Source: Sorangium aterium
Lineage (GTDB): Bacteria > Myxococcota_A > Polyangia > Polyangiales > Polyangiaceae
Assembly (NCBI RefSeq): GCF_028368935.1
Contig: NZ_JAQNDK010000002.1
Span: 248,001-312,000, forward strand
Reading direction: 5' to 3'
DNA length: 64,000 nt
Part shown: positions 62,117 to 64,000 of the stretch, in pieces
Numbering within the stretch: the first letter of the stretch is position 1
How the letters are laid out: every line of letters begins with the position of its first letter
Notes under the pieces: generated by a model
Database searches by the model: none
The model's input: the letters and a program-made list of their open reading frames with translations, nothing else
What the model was told of the DNA's origin: nothing
Position numbers and translations under genes: made by a program

Positions 62117-63742
62117 CTACCCGATCTCCACCTTGCTCCACATGTCGCGCCGCATCCGCTCCTTCCGCCGGTCGGTCCGGGTCACGAGCCTCGCTGCGCC
62201 CCAGGCGGCGAGCAGTTGGCCCTCCTGGCCGAGGCCGGGCAGCACGCTCCGGCCGACGAGCAGCGTGCGCTCGATCGGCCCGCGGATCGGCTCGCCCGCG
62301 AGCCCGAGGTAGCCGGGCGGGTCGACCTCGAGCTGCCGCACCATCGGCTCGGCGCCCGGCGCGGCGCCCTTCAGCGCGGCGCGCTCGATGAGGCGGCGGC
62401 GCTGGCCGTCGTAGAGCCACACGGGCAGCCCGTCGTGCACCGAGTCGACGAGCACGAGGTGGCGCTCGAGGAAGGGCAGCTCGGCCGTGAGCGCGTCGAG
62501 CACCGCCTGGCGCGCCTCGAGAAGCGACAGCGGGCCCCGGTCGGGGAGCAGGATCTCCGCCACGAGCAGCGTGTCGGTCGAGGGAGCCGGCAGATCGCAG
62601 CGCTGGAGGTGGACCACGGGGCGCCCGGGCCCGGCCGGCCGCGTGTGCCGCGGCGAGCTCGGCCGGCCCCCGGGCGCGCCGTCGCTCGACACGCGCGGCG
62701 GCGCGGGCGAGCGGCCCGTCGACGCGGACGGGAAGGGGAACAGCAGCGCCTCCGGGCCGAGCGGCTCGGGCAAGCCCTCGCGGCGAACGATGAGCGACAC
62801 GACGAAGCGGCCGACCGACGAGGTGATCCGCGGCCACTCGCGCAGCGCGCGCTTGTGGATGCCCTCGCCGCCCGACAGGCTCGCGAGCGTCTCGCCGTCC
62901 ATGTCGGTGATGACGAAGCTGCTGCCGTTCGGGTGATCGTCGCCGTCGAGGACGACCCCCGCGGCGGTGCCGCGGCGGACGTGGACCGACGCGGCGCGCT
63001 CGTCGAGCAGGCAGCGGCCCCCGTGGGCGAGGATGCGCTCGACGAGGAACTCCTCGAGCTCCTCCTCGCCGCGCGGGAGCATCATCAGCCCGCGCGTCCA
63101 CGCCCCGTGCAGGCGCGCGACCGCGAAGGGGGGCGGGAGCGCCGAGAGATCCGTGGCGAAGAGGACGGACTGCGTGACGATCGAGCGGAACAGGTGGCCG
63201 CGCGGGAACTCGACGAGCAGGTCGGCGTCGGGCTCGGCGCGCGCGTACGGGAGCAGGCCGGCGTAGCGCGCGGTCTCGCGCCGCTCCCAGAACGTGCCCG
63301 GCGGCCAGAGGGCGTCGTGCGAGAACGCGTCGTCCGCGGCGCCGTTGACGTGGGCGAGCTCGGCGTAGAGCTCGTCGACGACCCGCCGGAGCTCGGGGAA
63401 CTCGCGGTCGATCTCGCGGCCGAAGAGGACCATGTCGGGCGGCACGTCGAGGCGCCGGCGCGGCGCGACGGCCTGCAGCATGGGCATGGCCGGGACGATG
63501 CGGCGCTTCCAGGTCTGCGACTGGGCGAGCTCGACGAGGAAGCGGCGCCACGCGGGCGAGGGCTCGGCGAGCATGGTGAACGCGCGCCGGCGGAGGACGT
63601 GCTGGTCGAGGCGGTAGGTGGCCGGGCGCTCGCCGTGCCCGACGACCATCACGGTGAAGTCGCGGCGCGCGAGGAGCGCCGCGGCCGTGAGCGCGCCGAT
63701 GGACCGGCCAAGGACGATGACGTCGTAGTGCTTGTGGATCAC
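62117..63742 (-). CDS. FAD-dependent phytoene-desaturase-like oxidoreductase
   Basis: The 541-residue protein opens with an FAD/NAD-binding beta-alpha-beta motif slightly off the consensus (YDVIVLGRSIGALTAAALLA, G-R-S-I-G-A instead of GxGxxG). It ends with a segment like the C-terminal FAD contact of carotenoid desaturases (RTLLVGRSVLPGLGQEGQLL followed by AAWGAA). Middle parts include GLMMLPRGEEELEEFLVERI and GRCLLDERAASVHVRRGTAAG, the usual place of the second FAD-binding strand. Substrate is unknown; these genes occur in many myxobacteria outside carotenoid clusters. GTG 63742 overlaps the purN stop codon (GTGA), implying coupled translation with purN. Confidence 0.8.
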   Translation of the reverse strand: MIHKHYDVIVLGRSIGALTAAALLARRDFTVMVVGHGERPATYRLDQHVLRRRAFTMLAEPSPAWRRFLVELAQSQTWKRRIVPAMPMLQAVAPRRRLDVPPDMVLFGREIDREFPELRRVVDELYAELAHVNGAADDAFSHDALWPPGTFWERRETARYAGLLPYARAEPDADLLVEFPRGHLFRSIVTQSVLFATDLSALPPPFAVARLHGAWTRGLMMLPRGEEELEEFLVERILAHGGRCLLDERAASVHVRRGTAAGVVLDGDDHPNGSSFVITDMDGETLASLSGGEGIHKRALREWPRITSSVGRFVVSLIVRREGLPEPLGPEALLFPFPSASTGRSPAPPRVSSDGAPGGRPSSPRHTRPAGPGRPVVHLQRCDLPAPSTDTLLVAEILLPDRGPLSLLEARQAVLDALTAELPFLERHLVLVDSVHDGLPVWLYDGQRRRLIERAALKGAAPGAEPMVRQLEVDPPGYLGLAGEPIRGPIERTLLVGRSVLPGLGQEGQLLAAWGAARLVTRTDRRKERMRRDMWSKVEIG

Positions 63743-64000
63743 GCCCCTTCCCCGACTTCTCCGACGCCTCCGACGTCCCCGCGCGCAGGGCCGCTCTGGG
63801 CGAGCCCGAGCGCGGTCTCGACGCCGGCGAGCGTCGCGCGCGCTCGCCCGCCCGGCACGTCAGGCGGCGCGATCTGGAGGCGCCCCTCGGCGATCCACGA
63901 GAGCGCGCGGATGAGCAGGGCGTGCTCCTGGACGAGGATGCGCGCGGCGAGCGCGTCGCGGTCGTCCCCGTCGAGCACGGGGACGGCGGCCTGCGCGAGG
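63739..64000 (-). CDS. purN: Phosphoribosylglycinamide formyltransferase, C-terminal part (5' end outside window)
   Basis: The open frame enters from the right edge as LAQAAVPVLDGDDRDALAAR and continues ILVQEHALLIRALSWIAEGRLQI, the conserved C-terminal signature of PurN (V-P-V-L-x-x-D-T/D...L-A-x-R-V-L-x-x-E-H). A short Gly/Val/Glu-rich tail follows. PurN adds the formyl group in the third step of purine synthesis. The start and formyl-folate-binding part lie beyond 64000. Confidence 0.8.
   Translation of the reverse strand, partial: LAQAAVPVLDGDDRDALAARILVQEHALLIRALSWIAEGRLQIAPPDVPGGRARATLAGVETALGLAQSGPARGDVGGVGEVGEGA

Overview
The window is very GC-rich DNA with the look of a large-genome myxobacterium of the Sorangium/Polyangium type. 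This is inferred from gene content and codon bias only. The supporting signs are many secreted lipoproteins with glycine-, serine- and cysteine-rich low complexity, RsbR-like PAS-STAS proteins, a long hybrid histidine kinase, a one-module NRPS reductase, a CBM2 polysaccharide-binding protein and orphan VgrG/DUF2169 genes. No chromosomal origin, CRISPR array or complete rRNA/tRNA gene was found.

Region by region. 0-6.6 kb: partial CDS, a SAM methyltransferase, a metallophosphoesterase, two broken genes that collide head-on (a DUF2169 fragment and a frameshifted RCC1-repeat lipoprotein), and a LeuA-like enzyme with a repeat-bearing N-terminus. 6.7-10.3 kb: an accessory patch that opens with the 3' end of a tRNA/tmRNA gene plus its terminator, followed by small orphan genes, gene remnants and a clearly less GC-rich gene with a diadenylate-cyclase-like (DAC) domain. 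10.3-16.6 kb: two ECF-type sigma factors (one with a membrane span and an outer domain in the same chain) diverging from a TPR/PEGA-like protein and two tandem glycine-rich lipoproteins. 17.2-22.5 kb: a PAS-PAS-STAS regulator and a single NRPS module (C remnant-A-T-reductase). 22.8-29.8 kb: a nitrate assimilation cluster on the minus strand (nirB, nirD, a fused DmsB-DmsC-like electron-transfer subunit, nitrate reductase). 30.2-36.3 kb: hybrid kinase, ketopantoate reductase, Cys-rich lipoprotein, DUF488 protein. 36.4-43.6 kb: a two-gene minus-strand operon of an HSP90-like (GHKL) ATPase and an 1807-residue partner that appears to carry three repeats of about 500 residues related to the HSP90 middle region. 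43.8-49.4 kb: a minus-strand polymorphic toxin operon: coiled-coil lipoprotein, toxin with a pre-toxin region and a PD-(D/E)xK-like nuclease end, and two tandem paralogous candidate immunity genes. 50.1-58.9 kb: DUF4288 protein, second PAS-STAS protein, VgrG, DUF2169 protein, small lipoprotein, APH-fold kinase, alpha/beta hydrolase. 59.2-64 kb: secreted CBM2 protein, ABC ATPase, a hexanucleotide-repeat hairpin, a phytoene-desaturase-like oxidoreductase and the 3' end of purN.

The best candidates for undescribed biology are the paired HSP90-like operon (36414-43639), the DAC-like gene on the accessory patch (8303-9619), the toxin operon with duplicated immunity gene (43797-49408), and a family of short inverted-repeat intergenic elements built from 8-10 nt tandem units (22633, 36317, 57324). 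All functions are read from motifs by eye; no database search or structure prediction was run.
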